From Sulfitobacter delicatus (GTDB lineage: Bacteria > Pseudomonadota > Alphaproteobacteria > Rhodobacterales > Rhodobacteraceae): DNA of 64,000 nucleotides. The stretch is from contig NZ_FNBP01000001.1 of NCBI RefSeq assembly GCF_900102535.1, positions 310,001 through 374,000 on the forward strand, given 5' to 3'. Below are positions 1 to 8,439 of the stretch, piece by piece (position 1 is the first letter of the stretch; each line of letters opens with the position of its first letter). A program made the translations under genes and the position numbers. The notes beneath the pieces were generated by a model. It worked only from the letters and a program-made list of their open reading frames with translations, was not told the origin of the DNA and searched no databases.

Positions 1-356
1 TTTCGGGTCTGCTCGAACATTTTGAGGTTGGCCTCATAGCTGCGCTGCGCCTCTCTCGCGTCGGCCAGTTCGATCAGCAAATCGACGTTTGATCCTTCAA
101 AGTGACCGCTTTCATCCGCGAGCGGATGGGTCGGGTCATAGACACGCTCCAAATCGCTTTGATCCAGCGTGACCCGTCCTGTGCGCACCGGGGTCACCGC
201 GTCGCCGGCTCCAAAGGCAGTTTCGAAAGCGATGGTCTTGCGGCGGTAACCGGGCGTATCAGCGTTCGAAATATTCTCCGACAGGTGTCGCAAGCGCGTG
301 GCCTGCGCGCGCAAGCCGCTGGAGGAGACCGAAAGAGAGTTGGAAAATTCGGTCAT
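1..356 (-). CDS. flgC: Flagellar basal-body rod protein FlgC (3' end cut by window edge)
   Basis: FlgC is one of the proximal rod proteins of the flagellar basal body. It is exported by the flagellar type III system and polymerises in the periplasm. The visible 118 codons begin MTEFSNSLSVSSSGLRAQ and carry the rod/hook N-terminal signature ENISNADTPGYRRK at about residues 28-41. The helical C-terminal part ends in EAQRSYEANLKMFEQTR, which is where FlgC normally has only a few more residues, so little is missing. It starts 2 nt after the flgB stop, so the two are translated as a unit. FlgC and FlgG share the N-terminal motif, but the short length and the position right after flgB favour FlgC. 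Confidence 0.9.
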   Translation of the reverse strand, partial: MTEFSNSLSVSSSGLRAQATRLRHLSENISNADTPGYRRKTIAFETAFGAGDAVTPVRTGRVTLDQSDLERVYDPTHPLADESGHFEGSNVDLLIELADAREAQRSYEANLKMFEQTR

Positions 357-358
357 AT

Positions 359-745
359 TCAGCCCCTGATCGTGCTGCGTAGAATGTTCAGTCCGGATTT
401 ATAGATCGCCAAAGCCCGGTCATGCTGGCGTTTTGCGTCAACGGATTTCAGCATTTCTGTCTCTAGCGAAACGCTATTCCCATTGGGCGCGGCTTCCTCA
501 CCCGTGACAAAAGCAGCGGCCACCACCGCCCCCTCCCGGGCGCCGTGCAGATGCCCGTCACGCGTGGCGCGGGCCGTGGCCGGCGCATCTGCCGGGCGGT
601 AGATAGATTGGAATTTAGGAAGATCGCGCGCCTGATAGCCAGGCGTATCCGCATTTGCGACGTTCTGAGCCGCAACAGCCTGACGCTGCCCGGCATGGGT
701 TGCCATGGCCGTGGCCATTCTGAAGAGTTCCAGCTTTTCGAACAT
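359..745 (-). CDS. flgB: Flagellar basal-body rod protein FlgB
   Basis: FlgB is a rod protein at the base of the flagellar axial structure. The 128-residue product starts MFEKLELFRMATAMATHAG, and the conserved rod motif AAQNVANADTPGYQARDLP lies at about residues 25-43. The C-terminal helix (VDAKRQHDRALAIYKSGLNILR) is typical of FlgB. I chose the ATG at 745 because a GAGGGAGAA Shine-Dalgarno sequence sits just upstream. A longer frame reaching 772 adds nine residues with no family match. It is followed by flgC and diverges from fliI across about 80 bp, which must hold both promoters. Confidence 0.92.
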   Translation of the reverse strand: MFEKLELFRMATAMATHAGQRQAVAAQNVANADTPGYQARDLPKFQSIYRPADAPATARATRDGHLHGAREGAVVAAAFVTGEEAAPNGNSVSLETEMLKSVDAKRQHDRALAIYKSGLNILRSTIRG

Positions 746-825
746 CGGGGCTTCTCCCTCGTGCAATTTCAATCAAGGCTTAACCCTGATTCCTTTAGAA
801 AGCGTTTGCAGCCGAGAGGAATGAC

Positions 826-2190
826 ATGACGTTTGAAACACATCTTGATGGGCTGATGGCTCAAATCGATAGTTTGGATGTCGTGCGCCCCGTTGGCCGG
901 GTCACCCGGGTCGAGGCGGGGGTCATTCACATCTCTGGCCTCGCCGACACGGCCCGGATCGGCGACGCGATCACGGTGGCGCGACAGGATTCTACAGCGC
1001 TTAGTGGCGAGGTCGTGCAACTGCGCGATGACATACTGGTCGCCCTGCCGGATGCGGCGCCCGACGGCGTTTCGCTTAACAGTCGCGCGCTGCTGCAGCC
1101 GCCTTTTACCATCGCGCCGAGTGACGAATGGATTGGCCGGGTTATCGACCCAACGGGCGCACCGCTGGATGGGCGTCCTCTTCTGCAAGGTCCTGTCGCC
1201 CGCCCTTTGCAATCCCCGCCCCCTCCCGCTGCCACGCGCCGTGCTTTGGGCAGCCGGATCGACACAGGTCTCGCGGTGATGAACACGATGCTACCTGTGG
1301 TGAAGGGTCAGAGGGTCGGGCTTTTTGCCGGATCTGGCGTCGGCAAAAGTAGCCTCATGGGACATCTGGCTCAGCATATGCAGGCGGACGTTGTGGTGAT
1401 CGCGCTCATCGGCGAGCGCGGGCGGGAGCTGCGGCATTTCATGGAAGACGTGCTCGGCCCCGAAGGGCTAGCGCGGAGTGTGCTGATCACTGCCACATCG
1501 GACCAGTCCCCTTTGCAACGCCGCCGCTGCGCTTGGACCGGTATGGCCGTTGCCGAACATTTCCGCGCAGAGGGCAAGTCAGTGCTCTTTATGGCCGACT
1601 CCATTACCCGTTTCGCCGAAGCCCACCGTGAGGTCGCAGTGGCCGCAGGCGAAGCGCCGGTGCTGCGGGGCTATCCGCCCTCTACCGCCCACCTGATTAT
1701 GGCGCTTTGCGAGCGCGCTGGACCGGGATTGGCAGATGAGGGCGATATGACGGGTATTTTTAGCGTGCTTGTCGCGGGATCTGACATGGACGAACCGGTG
1801 GCCGACATCCTACGCGGTGTGCTCGATGGCCACATCGTGCTGGACCGCACTATCGCAGAACGCGGGCGCTATCCGGCCATCGATGTGCTGCGCTCGGTCT
1901 CGCGCTCACTGCCCGCGGCGGCGACTGATGAAGAGAACGATATGCTTAAACGCGCCCGGCGGCTGCTGGGGGTCTACGACCGGAATGCTATGATGATCCG
2001 CGCGGGGCTCTACGCCCAGGGCAGCGATCCCGAAGTTGATCAAGCGATCGCTGCTTGGGAAGACCTAGACGCCTTCTTGGCGCGTGTCGAACGGCAGGGG
2101 ATTGCGCAGAGTTTCAAGCAACTCGATCTGCTGCTGCGCCGCGTGAAACAGGCAAGTCCGCCGCGCGGGCGTGGCAATCCGGCGGGCTAA
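826..2190 (+). CDS. fliI: Flagellum-specific export ATPase FliI
   Basis: FliI is the cytoplasmic ATPase that energises flagellar type III export. The protein has 454 residues, the usual family length. It shows the F1-beta-like fold signatures in order: an N-terminal barrel (about 20-90), Walker A GSGVGKSS at 169-176, the GERGRELRHF segment near 205, the Walker B strand VLFMADSITRFAEAHRE near 255-270, and the GYPPST loop near 285. An AGAGG-type ribosome binding site lies just before the ATG at 826. It faces away from flgB and runs toward the DUF1217 gene, whose stop lies 6 nt past the fliI stop. F1 and Rho ATPases share the core, but GYPPST and the neighbourhood fix it as FliI. Confidence 0.96.
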   Translation: MTFETHLDGLMAQIDSLDVVRPVGRVTRVEAGVIHISGLADTARIGDAITVARQDSTALSGEVVQLRDDILVALPDAAPDGVSLNSRALLQPPFTIAPSDEWIGRVIDPTGAPLDGRPLLQGPVARPLQSPPPPAATRRALGSRIDTGLAVMNTMLPVVKGQRVGLFAGSGVGKSSLMGHLAQHMQADVVVIALIGERGRELRHFMEDVLGPEGLARSVLITATSDQSPLQRRRCAWTGMAVAEHFRAEGKSVLFMADSITRFAEAHREVAVAAGEAPVLRGYPPSTAHLIMALCERAGPGLADEGDMTGIFSVLVAGSDMDEPVADILRGVLDGHIVLDRTIAERGRYPAIDVLRSVSRSLPAAATDEENDMLKRARRLLGVYDRNAMMIRAGLYAQGSDPEVDQAIAAWEDLDAFLARVERQGIAQSFKQLDLLLRRVKQASPPRGRGNPAG

Positions 2191-2196
2191 ACGGGC

Positions 2197-2985
2197 TTAG
2201 GATTGCAAAAGGGTCAAGGCTATGGACTGGCCAGACATGCTGGCTGAGAACGACGCGATCTGGTTGCGCACGACGTATTTGGTGATCAGATCTTGGACCA
2301 GTTCCGGATCAGAAAAGTCGGAGAGTTGGTCTGTACCGAAGACAGATTGCGCACGGTCTTTGAAGATGCCCAGCTGCTGATCCACGTCAATTTGGCCAAT
2401 GGACTCCGGCAAGTTCAACGCCTTCTCAAACAATGCCCGCATGGGCGGATCGCCCATCAATGTGAACCACTTGGCATCATTGGAGCTATCAGACTGGGCC
2501 AGATCCGCCACTTCATGCTGTGCGTAAAGTGCGATGCGCATCGACTCGTCCTGTTCACCGGCCGCCACTTCAAAGCTGGCGGTTTCGAAGCGGCTTACGA
2601 TCGCATCGACAAACCCCTCCTCGCCAACTTTCAGGAACTCACCGGGGCCAAAACCGAAAGCCTCTGACATCTCCTTGTAGCGCGTATCGGTGAACCGGTT
2701 GGCCAAGGCGTCATCATTGGTCGTGCCTTCTTCGAGCATCTTCCGAATGAAATAGCGGTTATCGAGATCATCCTGAAGCCCGAAGGCCCCAAGGGTGACG
2801 GACAGCAGACGGCGGTCCGACACCAATTCTTCTGCTGTCGTGACCGCGCCAATATTCTCTCGGAAATAATCCGTATCCCGCTTCAGCTCTGTTGATTTGC
2901 TAAAGGTCTCGAACTGGGTGTCATAGGTCTGCTGGAGAAACCGCCAACCGGCCAGACCACCTATGGGGATTATCGGCTGGTACAT
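2197..2985 (-). CDS. DUF1217 flagellar protein
   Basis: The 262-residue protein starts MYQPIIPIGGLAGWRFLQQTYDTQ and belongs, on recognisable motifs, to the DUF1217 family found in alphaproteobacterial flagellar loci. Residues about 30-150 contain the repeated 'YFRENIGAVTTAEELVSDRRLLSVTLGAFGL' type segment, which is typical of the family. The C-terminal third (DPELVQDLITKYVVRNQIASF) is helical. No signal peptide or membrane segment is visible. Its ATG overlaps the flbT stop by one base, so it is the last gene of a flaF-flbT-DUF1217 unit. The exact function is unknown. Its place next to the flagellin post-transcriptional regulators suggests a role in filament or hook assembly, which is inference. 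Confidence 0.75.
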   Translation of the reverse strand: MYQPIIPIGGLAGWRFLQQTYDTQFETFSKSTELKRDTDYFRENIGAVTTAEELVSDRRLLSVTLGAFGLQDDLDNRYFIRKMLEEGTTNDDALANRFTDTRYKEMSEAFGFGPGEFLKVGEEGFVDAIVSRFETASFEVAAGEQDESMRIALYAQHEVADLAQSDSSNDAKWFTLMGDPPMRALFEKALNLPESIGQIDVDQQLGIFKDRAQSVFGTDQLSDFSDPELVQDLITKYVVRNQIASFSASMSGQSIALTLLQS

Positions 2986-3389
2986 CAGTTCGCCCGCAGC
3001 GCCAGCAGCCGGTCCTCGCGCGGAAGCAGGCTGCGCAGGGCTTTCAGGCTGCGATAGTGCTGCAGTTCGATCACGCCGCGGCTGGCTTCGGCAAGCGCGT
3101 TGCGGCTGTCGTTATCGGTAAAGACTTGGCTCAGCTCTTCTATCTGACGCAAAAGCCCGTGATGCGCGCTCTCCGCGTCCTTATCCCCTGACAGCACCAG
3201 TTGCACCGCAAACAGCGTACGGCGCACCGGGGTCTTGGCATCTTCGGGGTGAATCGCGTTGCGCAGACGCAAAATATTGGCGTCCGGAGACATGATTGCC
3301 AGTCGACTGCGGCGGTCGCCATTTTCAATCACCGCACCGTTCACCAGCACCCGTTCTTTCGGGCTCAATTTGAGGACCAGTCCGCTCAT
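2985..3389 (-). CDS. flbT: Flagellin mRNA regulator FlbT
   Basis: FlbT is a small alphaproteobacterial regulator. In Caulobacter it binds the 5' leader of flagellin mRNA and promotes its turnover until the hook is complete. The 134-residue product has the family opening LVLKLSPKERVLVNGAVIENGDRRSRL (about residues 4-30) and the RTLFAVQLVLSGD segment near 58-70. Its ATG overlaps the flaF stop by 4 nt (ATGA) and its stop overlaps the DUF1217 start by 1 nt, so translation is coupled through all three. The flagellin gene lies just upstream, and its leader is a likely target. Confidence 0.93.
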   Translation of the reverse strand: MSGLVLKLSPKERVLVNGAVIENGDRRSRLAIMSPDANILRLRNAIHPEDAKTPVRRTLFAVQLVLSGDKDAESAHHGLLRQIEELSQVFTDNDSRNALAEASRGVIELQHYRSLKALRSLLPREDRLLALRAN

Positions 3390-3757
3390 GACAGCGTCCT
3401 TTCCTGCTTAAGTCCACGCAGGATAGCCGTGTTCACCTCCAGCAAAGGCACGGCCGAGGCTTTCTTGCGAATAACCTCAGAGGTGTGATGACTGGTAAAT
3501 TCTCCGAGGTAGAAAATACGCGCGCGCAGATCATCCGGCAGCAGATTTTCATCATCCGCTACGTCAATCGCAAGGGTTCGCCAAAGTTTTCGGTTCTCGT
3601 GCAACGCCTCAAGAAGCGGTGCAAGTTTACCCGATTCTATCGCTGTTTTAAGCCGATAGGTAATACGCGCGATCACGTCATATTCGATACTGCGAGCCGA
3701 TCGCGTCGGCGCGGCAGTCGGCGCATAGGCGCGCTGAGCCAGAGTGGTTGCGTTCAC
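3386..3757 (-). CDS. flaF: Flagellar biosynthesis regulator FlaF
   Basis: FlaF is a short helical protein that works with FlbT in flagellin production. In Caulobacter it acts as a secretion chaperone and positive factor. The 123-residue protein has the family features: an N-terminal AQRAYAPTAAPTRSARSIEYDVIARITYRLK stretch and a central LHENRKLWRTLAIDVADDENLLPDDLRARIFYLGEFT segment (about residues 52-91). It lies 80 nt downstream of flagellin, behind a terminator-like hairpin, and overlaps flbT by 4 nt. This gene order (flagellin, flaF, flbT) is the standard one in Rhodobacteraceae. Confidence 0.92.
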   Translation of the reverse strand: MNATTLAQRAYAPTAAPTRSARSIEYDVIARITYRLKTAIESGKLAPLLEALHENRKLWRTLAIDVADDENLLPDDLRARIFYLGEFTSHHTSEVIRKKASAVPLLEVNTAILRGLKQERTLS

Positions 3758-3806
3758 GGGGATACCTTGCCTGTTGTTATCGTTCTTTGTGGGCCGTTTG
3801 CATCAA

Positions 3807-3826
3807 GGGCGCGCCGAAACGCGCCC
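3807..3826 (-). terminator. Hairpin after the flagellin gene
   Basis: Inverted repeat GGGCGCG / CGCGCCC with a 6-nt CCGAAA loop, 11 nt past the flagellin stop and before flaF. It has no clear U-tract. It may partly terminate the abundant flagellin message or protect its 3' end while letting some transcription into flaF-flbT. Confidence 0.5.
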
Positions 3827-3837
3827 CTGAATTTGGC

Positions 3838-4680
3838 TTAGCGGAACAGAGACAAGATGGTCTGCGGCGCCTGGTTGGCAATGGACAACGCCTGAACGCC
3901 CAGCTGCTGCTGGGTTTGCAGCGCCTGAAGTTTCGCCGAGGCCGCTTCCATATCTGCGTCCACCAACGAGCCGATCCCAGATTTGACCGCATCACCAAGC
4001 TTGCTGATGAAATCGCCCTGATCCGAGATCCGTTGCGCCGAGGCACCCAACTCGGCTGCGCCGTCAATCGCGGTGGTCATGAAACCTTCGATTTCGGCAA
4101 AGGCTGTGGCCGCCGTAGTAGAGTTTGTGATCCCGGTCATTGTACCAACCGTAAGGGTGGCCTGAAAATCGACAGTCGCAACGTCGATTGTGCTAACGGT
4201 CGGCGCCGCGCTGCCCACGCGGTCAAGCGACGATACCACCGTAAGCGAAGTGCCCGCATTGCCGTCAACATCTGTCGCAAGCAGGTTGACCCCGTTAAAT
4301 TGCGACCCCCCGATTACGGCTGAAATCTGGGCAACCTTTTCGTCCATGTCTGCCTGGATCTTGGTAAAATCCGCCGTCTCGCTTTGGCCAGAAATCGCAA
4401 GCGCCTTCATTTCTTTAAGCGTTTCAACAATCTGTTCCGCACCAGCCGAGGCGACGGCGACCGTCGATTCGCCCAAAGCCAGCGAGTCGGATACCGCTTC
4501 AAAACCGGCAACATCCGATTCCATCACCTTGGAGATGGCCCAGATTGCCGAATTGTCTTTGGCCGAGGAGATGTCCTTGCCTGTCGCAATGGCATTCTGG
4601 GTCTGGCCGAGGTCGGAGTTGATCGACTTCAGCGTTTGCAGGGCAACCATGGCGGAGTTGTTGGTGTTGATGCTCGACAT
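3838..4680 (-). CDS. fliC: Flagellin
   Basis: Flagellin is the filament subunit. The 280-residue protein has the conserved N-terminal D0/D1 region (SSINTNNSAMVALQTLKSIN, then QTQNAIATGKDISSAKDNSAIWAIS at about 28-52). It also has a C-terminal D1/D0 region (GDFISKLGDAVKSGIGSLVDADMEAASAKLQALQTQQQLGVQALSIANQAPQTILSLFR region, about 225-280). The middle variable region (about 130-190) is short, as in other alphaproteobacterial flagellins. I chose ATG 4680 because AAGGAA precedes it and MSSINTN is the family start; an in-frame ATG two codons upstream is possible. A 205-nt leader and promoter region separates it from the FlgN-like gene. Confidence 0.94.
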   Translation of the reverse strand: MSSINTNNSAMVALQTLKSINSDLGQTQNAIATGKDISSAKDNSAIWAISKVMESDVAGFEAVSDSLALGESTVAVASAGAEQIVETLKEMKALAISGQSETADFTKIQADMDEKVAQISAVIGGSQFNGVNLLATDVDGNAGTSLTVVSSLDRVGSAAPTVSTIDVATVDFQATLTVGTMTGITNSTTAATAFAEIEGFMTTAIDGAAELGASAQRISDQGDFISKLGDAVKSGIGSLVDADMEAASAKLQALQTQQQLGVQALSIANQAPQTILSLFR

Positions 4681-4701
4681 AAGCATGTTCCTTTAGTCTT
4701 T

Positions 4702-4744
4702 GACGCTTTGCGTCCGTTGCTGTCTCACCCCCCTGGGGCGGACG
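4702..4744 (-). promoter_or_regulatory. Structured flagellin mRNA leader
   Basis: Two hairpins that cannot both form lie just before the flagellin ribosome binding site. GACGC-(3 nt)-GCGTC spans 4702-4714. CGTCCG / CGGACG pairs 4711-4716 with 4739-4744 and encloses a CCCC/GGGG arm. They share 4711-4714, so only one can form at a time. FlbT acts on flagellin leaders in Caulobacter, so this is a candidate target. That link is inference. Confidence 0.35.
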
Positions 4745-4832
4745 GAATTGTCTTTCTGACCTTTGCAACGCTCCTGAACCGAACGATGCGCCACCCGACC
4801 TCGGATGCATCGCCACCATGACCTTTTCGAAC

Positions 4833-4847
4833 TTAACACTCTCCTAA
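4833..4847. promoter_or_regulatory. Possible CtrA-like site upstream of flagellin
   Basis: TTAA-N7-CTAA resembles the CtrA consensus TTAA-N7-TTAA with one mismatch. It lies about 155 bp upstream of the flagellin start. CtrA controls flagellar genes in Roseobacters. A match this short arises often by chance. Confidence 0.25.
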
Positions 4848-4885
4848 ACGCGGCCCCGCCAATGCGCCGCTTTTTATTCAAACGC

Positions 4886-5245
4886 TCAGGCGCGTTTTTC
4901 CACGGCGCGGGCAGCGTCCAGCTCAATGTTGCGTTTCTTGCCGTGGGAATCATATGTCTCTAGCGAGCCGCGAATGCGGCGCAGGGCGGCCATGCGCCGG
5001 GCGACACTGCGGATGCCTTCCAGAGCGCCGTCTAATAGCAGCTGGTTCCGTTTCACCTTTGCGTCCAGTCGCTGCAACGCATCAAGATCGCTGTGTTCGG
5101 CGGCATTGAGCGCCGCAATCAGCGCTTCTTTGTCCTCCAACATGCCAGCCAGATCTTCGAGCTTTCCACTGAGCAACGCAGAACGTTCCGCATCAAGCAG
5201 ACTGTCAAGTGCTAGGAGTTTGCTGTTCGTTTCCTCAGTGTTCAT
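4886..5245 (-). CDS. FlgN-like flagellar export chaperone
   Basis: A 119-residue, almost fully helical protein starting MNTEETNSKLLALDSLLDAERSALLSG. It has heptad-like leucine spacing and a conserved 'GKLEDLAGMLEDKEALIAAL' segment (about residues 27-46), as in FlgN-type chaperones for hook-associated proteins. No membrane segment or signal peptide is present. It overlaps the end of the FlgJ-type gene by 11 nt, so the two are co-translated. FlgN proteins diverge strongly in sequence. The call rests on size, helical pattern and position next to a rod-binding protein and flagellin. Confidence 0.7.
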   Translation of the reverse strand: MNTEETNSKLLALDSLLDAERSALLSGKLEDLAGMLEDKEALIAALNAAEHSDLDALQRLDAKVKRNQLLLDGALEGIRSVARRMAALRRIRGSLETYDSHGKKRNIELDAARAVEKRA

Positions 5246-5513
5246 CCTGCCGCTCCTTCAATGCTTCATAGAGCGATTCGCTGAGACCAATACCGCCAGC
5301 CTTGACCATCGCCATGGCCTGTTCCTGCACGAGGAAGGAGCTAAACTGGTCCTCTCCCGCCCCCCCGCCGAACTCCTTACTGGTTGCGCCAAGTCCCGCG
5401 GACTTCAGCATTTCCGCCAGAAAGCTCGCCTCCAATTTTTGCGCCGCTGCCATCAGCGCCTTATTCTCTTCCACCACGCGCGGGGGCGCTTGGACCGACT
5501 GTACCGTGAGCAT
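5235..5513 (-). CDS. Rod-binding protein (FlgJ N-terminal domain type)
   Basis: A 92-residue protein matching the FlgJ N-terminal rod-capping domain. It has the AAQKLEASFLAEMLKSAGLG segment (about residues 23-42), followed by GGGAGEDQFSSFLVQEQAMAMVKAGGIGLSESLYEAL (about 49-85). The muramidase domain of enterobacterial FlgJ is absent, as is usual in alphaproteobacteria. The family assists rod assembly in the periplasm. It is divergent from fliK across 78 bp and overlaps the FlgN-like gene by 11 nt. Confidence 0.82.
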   Translation of the reverse strand: MLTVQSVQAPPRVVEENKALMAAAQKLEASFLAEMLKSAGLGATSKEFGGGAGEDQFSSFLVQEQAMAMVKAGGIGLSESLYEALKERQDEH

Positions 5514-5591
5514 GACCCGTCTCCTTAAATTGCATCCTATTTTCCCGATCTTGACCCAGTTTCGGTAAACAACCGGTAAGGATGTTCGCGC

Positions 5592-7736
5592 ATGGTGATG
5601 AAATCAGAGAAGAACTCTCGGAGTGTTCACGTGCATCCACTACCCCTGCCCTCCGCGGCACAATTATCCCTGCGCCCAAGCGGCGCGACCGCCCAGCCAC
5701 CGGAGGGGCAGGATGCCGGTACCTCAGTTTCCACCGGCGATATGCGGGCTGCATTTGCGGATATTTTCGAGCAGGCTGATCCGCAAAATGGCGGCAGGGA
5801 GACCGACTTAGAGTTGCTGCAGGAAGCCGCTGACGAGATTGAAGTTGACGAAGCCTCCCCGACTGAGAGTACGTCGAAAACAGAAACAGCTGCTCCGCAC
5901 GACAAGAAACCCCCGACTGATTCTGACGCCTCGGTAACGCAGGCACCTCAGGTCTCCATTTCCGCGAGACCTAAACAGTCACAGGCAGATTTCGACCGGG
6001 TGCCTGTTGCCGTGCAGTCTTTGAGCACAGGGCGCGGAGAACCCGTTGATGATGAGGCCATTAGGGCGCCCGAGCCTGTTAGGGGGAGTAAGGAGTTCAG
6101 CCCTTCCGAGCTACAACAGGCTGCAAATCATGCGCGTGTTGCGGAAGGCCGGATGAGCACTAACGCGATAGGGCGCAACCTTTTAGAAACGCCTATCGAG
6201 GAGCTCGCGCTTCCGGCAACAACCAAGCATTCCACCACAATGAACCTGCTCGGGTCGGATTCGCAACGATCACAAGATATCTCTGACCCTGCGAGCCTTG
6301 ATAAAATGGCGATTATTAAGGCGGCGGGCGAAACTTTGTCTTTCAGCCCAATCCAAGATGCGGCTTCGGGAGGGTCTAATATTGACGCACAAAAGCCTCA
6401 CACCGAAGGGCCGGTTTTCTCTGAAAAGGAGATGCGGCCAACTGGGTCTGTTTTGGAACGTTCAATGGAGCGGGTAATTGCCCAACCGATGGATAAGAGA
6501 TCAGCTCCAGCTCAGCGAAACCCTGCCCCTTCAATAGTGCATCCACTACAAGCAGCCTTGGGCGCTTCGGACAATTTTATTTCTAAGCCACAGGTGAAAG
6601 CTGTACCTAATCAGGGCCATCAGCAGACGACTGCTGCACCGGAGACGACTGCACGCCACGCTATGCCGCTCTGGGCACCAGCAGATACAGCAGCATCTAA
6701 GGCGCGCAGCAATCAAACCGCGACTTCTAAGCCTGCAGCTATAGCCCACCCTGCCCATGCACCTGATGCGGTGGCTGAGTTGGTTTCGCAATCTTTGAAA
6801 ACCGCGCTCCCAAGTAAATTGACGATACCACGGGAGGCTGGATCGGTAGCGGTACAGCCCTTACTGCCAACCCCGCATCCGATTGGCCGCGCCAATATGA
6901 CCGAACAAACCGGAGCCGTTCTGCCTTCAGCCGCAACGGCAACTGGCCTTACGCGCATGGTTCATCAAAAGGGACCCACTGAAGGTTTGGATCAAACTGA
7001 CCGGGGAAAACACCCCGACGTGCAAGTTTTGCAAACGCCCTCTGCAGCGCAAAAGTCACTAGCTGGCAAAGAGAGGTCCGACGACCCCCTTAAGATAACT
7101 AGTCCGGCTGAACGGCTTGATCCGAAAAACCTTCAAATGCCACCCGTACTGCCAATTAAGCCGAACACCCTCGCTGCACCCCTTCCCTCCCCCGCAATGA
7201 TTGGTGGGCAGATCGCCAAAGTTGAATCTGGACAGGACATCCGCCTGTACCCGACTGAACCAACATTGCCGCAGACTTGGGAAGGAACACCCGTTCAGGC
7301 TCAGCAAGCCAGCGCTTCGGCCCGCTCTGTCTTCGTCCCACAAATTGCGGCCCAACTGGGTGAAGCATTGCGGCAGATGCCGAACCGCCCGGTTGATATC
7401 GCGCTCAGCCCCGAAGAGCTCGGGCGGGTCAGGCTCTCGGTCACGACGAGCGAGGCAGGGGTCGTGGTCAATGTATTGGCCGAACGACAGGAAACCCTTG
7501 ATCTGCTGCGCCGCAATATTGATCAGCTGGGCGAAGAGTTCCGCGATATGGGGTTTGACGACATCGCTTTTTCTTTTGCCGGTGGTGCCGACACCTCGAC
7601 AGACCGAGACGACAACAGCTCCTCGTTTGACCAAACCAATACAACTGCCGAAGTTGACCTCGGCGACACTCCGGCGGCCCAGCCTCAGACCCCAATTGCT
7701 CTAGGGTCGCTCGCCGGCCTTGACCTGCGTCTCTGA
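5592..7736 (+). CDS. fliK: Flagellar hook-length control protein FliK
   Basis: FliK is the secreted ruler that measures the hook and switches export from hook to filament subunits. The 714-residue product has a long, low-complexity, Pro/Ala/Gln/Ser-rich N-terminal part (about 1-570) with no fold evident. A conserved C-terminal hook domain follows (about 580-665): PVDIALSPEELGRVRLSV, then VVVNVLAERQETLDLLRRN and LGEEFRDMGFDDIAFSF. The N-terminal part has visibly lower GC than its neighbours, fitting relaxed selection on the ruler. An alternative ATG lies two codons in. flgD follows 14 nt later. Confidence 0.9.
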   Translation: MVMKSEKNSRSVHVHPLPLPSAAQLSLRPSGATAQPPEGQDAGTSVSTGDMRAAFADIFEQADPQNGGRETDLELLQEAADEIEVDEASPTESTSKTETAAPHDKKPPTDSDASVTQAPQVSISARPKQSQADFDRVPVAVQSLSTGRGEPVDDEAIRAPEPVRGSKEFSPSELQQAANHARVAEGRMSTNAIGRNLLETPIEELALPATTKHSTTMNLLGSDSQRSQDISDPASLDKMAIIKAAGETLSFSPIQDAASGGSNIDAQKPHTEGPVFSEKEMRPTGSVLERSMERVIAQPMDKRSAPAQRNPAPSIVHPLQAALGASDNFISKPQVKAVPNQGHQQTTAAPETTARHAMPLWAPADTAASKARSNQTATSKPAAIAHPAHAPDAVAELVSQSLKTALPSKLTIPREAGSVAVQPLLPTPHPIGRANMTEQTGAVLPSAATATGLTRMVHQKGPTEGLDQTDRGKHPDVQVLQTPSAAQKSLAGKERSDDPLKITSPAERLDPKNLQMPPVLPIKPNTLAAPLPSPAMIGGQIAKVESGQDIRLYPTEPTLPQTWEGTPVQAQQASASARSVFVPQIAAQLGEALRQMPNRPVDIALSPEELGRVRLSVTTSEAGVVVNVLAERQETLDLLRRNIDQLGEEFRDMGFDDIAFSFAGGADTSTDRDDNSSSFDQTNTTAEVDLGDTPAAQPQTPIALGSLAGLDLRL

Positions 7737-7750
7737 CAAAAGGACCCTTT

Positions 7751-8431
7751 ATGACTATTTCACCGACAACAACCGCGACGGCTCAGACGAATCCTGCAGC
7801 CGTGACAAGCACAGACGTTTCATCCTCGAACTCAGTCTTGTCCTCAGATTTTGAGACGTTTTTGCAAATGCTTACGGCCCAAGCCCGCTATCAAGATCCT
7901 TTGGAGCCAATCGATTCATCAGAATATGCGGCGCAGCTGGCCCAGTTTTCCATGGTCGAGCAACAGGTGATGTCGAATGATCTACTCACCGCGTTAATGA
8001 CCCAATTGGGGACATCCAATATGGGCCAACTGGCAGGGGTGATCGGGATGGAAGCCCGCACTACGTCACCGGTGCAATATGACGGCACACCAATTACTGT
8101 AGCGCCCAACCCGGCGGCTGTAGCGGACGAAGTCTTCCTCGTGGCCTATGACAGTGATGGCAACGAAGTCCAGCGCATCTCCCTTCCGGTTTCCGCTGAT
8201 CCGGTTGAGTGGGACGGGTTGGACGAGAACGGCGATCCGCTGCCATCTGGCACCTATAGTTTCGGCGTGGAAAGCCATGCAGATGGGGAGTTGCTCATGC
8301 TAGAACCAGCCGAAGCCTATGGCCGTGTGACCGAAGCTCGGACTCAAGGCGGGCAATCGGTGCTGATCCTTGAGGGCGGCTCAATGGTGCTTGCGAGCGA
8401 CGTGAACGGCCTGCGCGAACCACGTGGCTAA
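7751..8431 (+). CDS. flgD: Flagellar hook assembly protein FlgD
   Basis: FlgD caps the growing hook and guides FlgE polymerisation. The 226-residue protein has the conserved N-terminal FlgD segment FETFLQMLTAQARYQDPLEPIDSSEYAAQLAQFSMVEQQ (about residues 35-74). The C-terminal FlgD Ig/Tudor region contains VEWDGLDENGDPLPSGTYSF (about 155-175). It sits 14 nt after fliK, the usual partner. It converges on the FAD oxidase gene, with 8 nt between the stops. Confidence 0.93.
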   Translation: MTISPTTTATAQTNPAAVTSTDVSSSNSVLSSDFETFLQMLTAQARYQDPLEPIDSSEYAAQLAQFSMVEQQVMSNDLLTALMTQLGTSNMGQLAGVIGMEARTTSPVQYDGTPITVAPNPAAVADEVFLVAYDSDGNEVQRISLPVSADPVEWDGLDENGDPLPSGTYSFGVESHADGELLMLEPAEAYGRVTEARTQGGQSVLILEGGSMVLASDVNGLREPRG

Positions 8432-8439
8432 CCGGCGGG

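Noticed and set aside
4790..4830. Sigma-28 promoter for flagellin
   Set aside because: A weak TTAAGTT and GGCGATGC pair was seen, but with non-standard spacing and several mismatches.
4693..4953. 86-codon frame upstream of flagellin
   Set aside because: It overlaps the end of the FlgN-like gene, is rich in R and W and looks non-coding. The region is better explained as promoter and leader.
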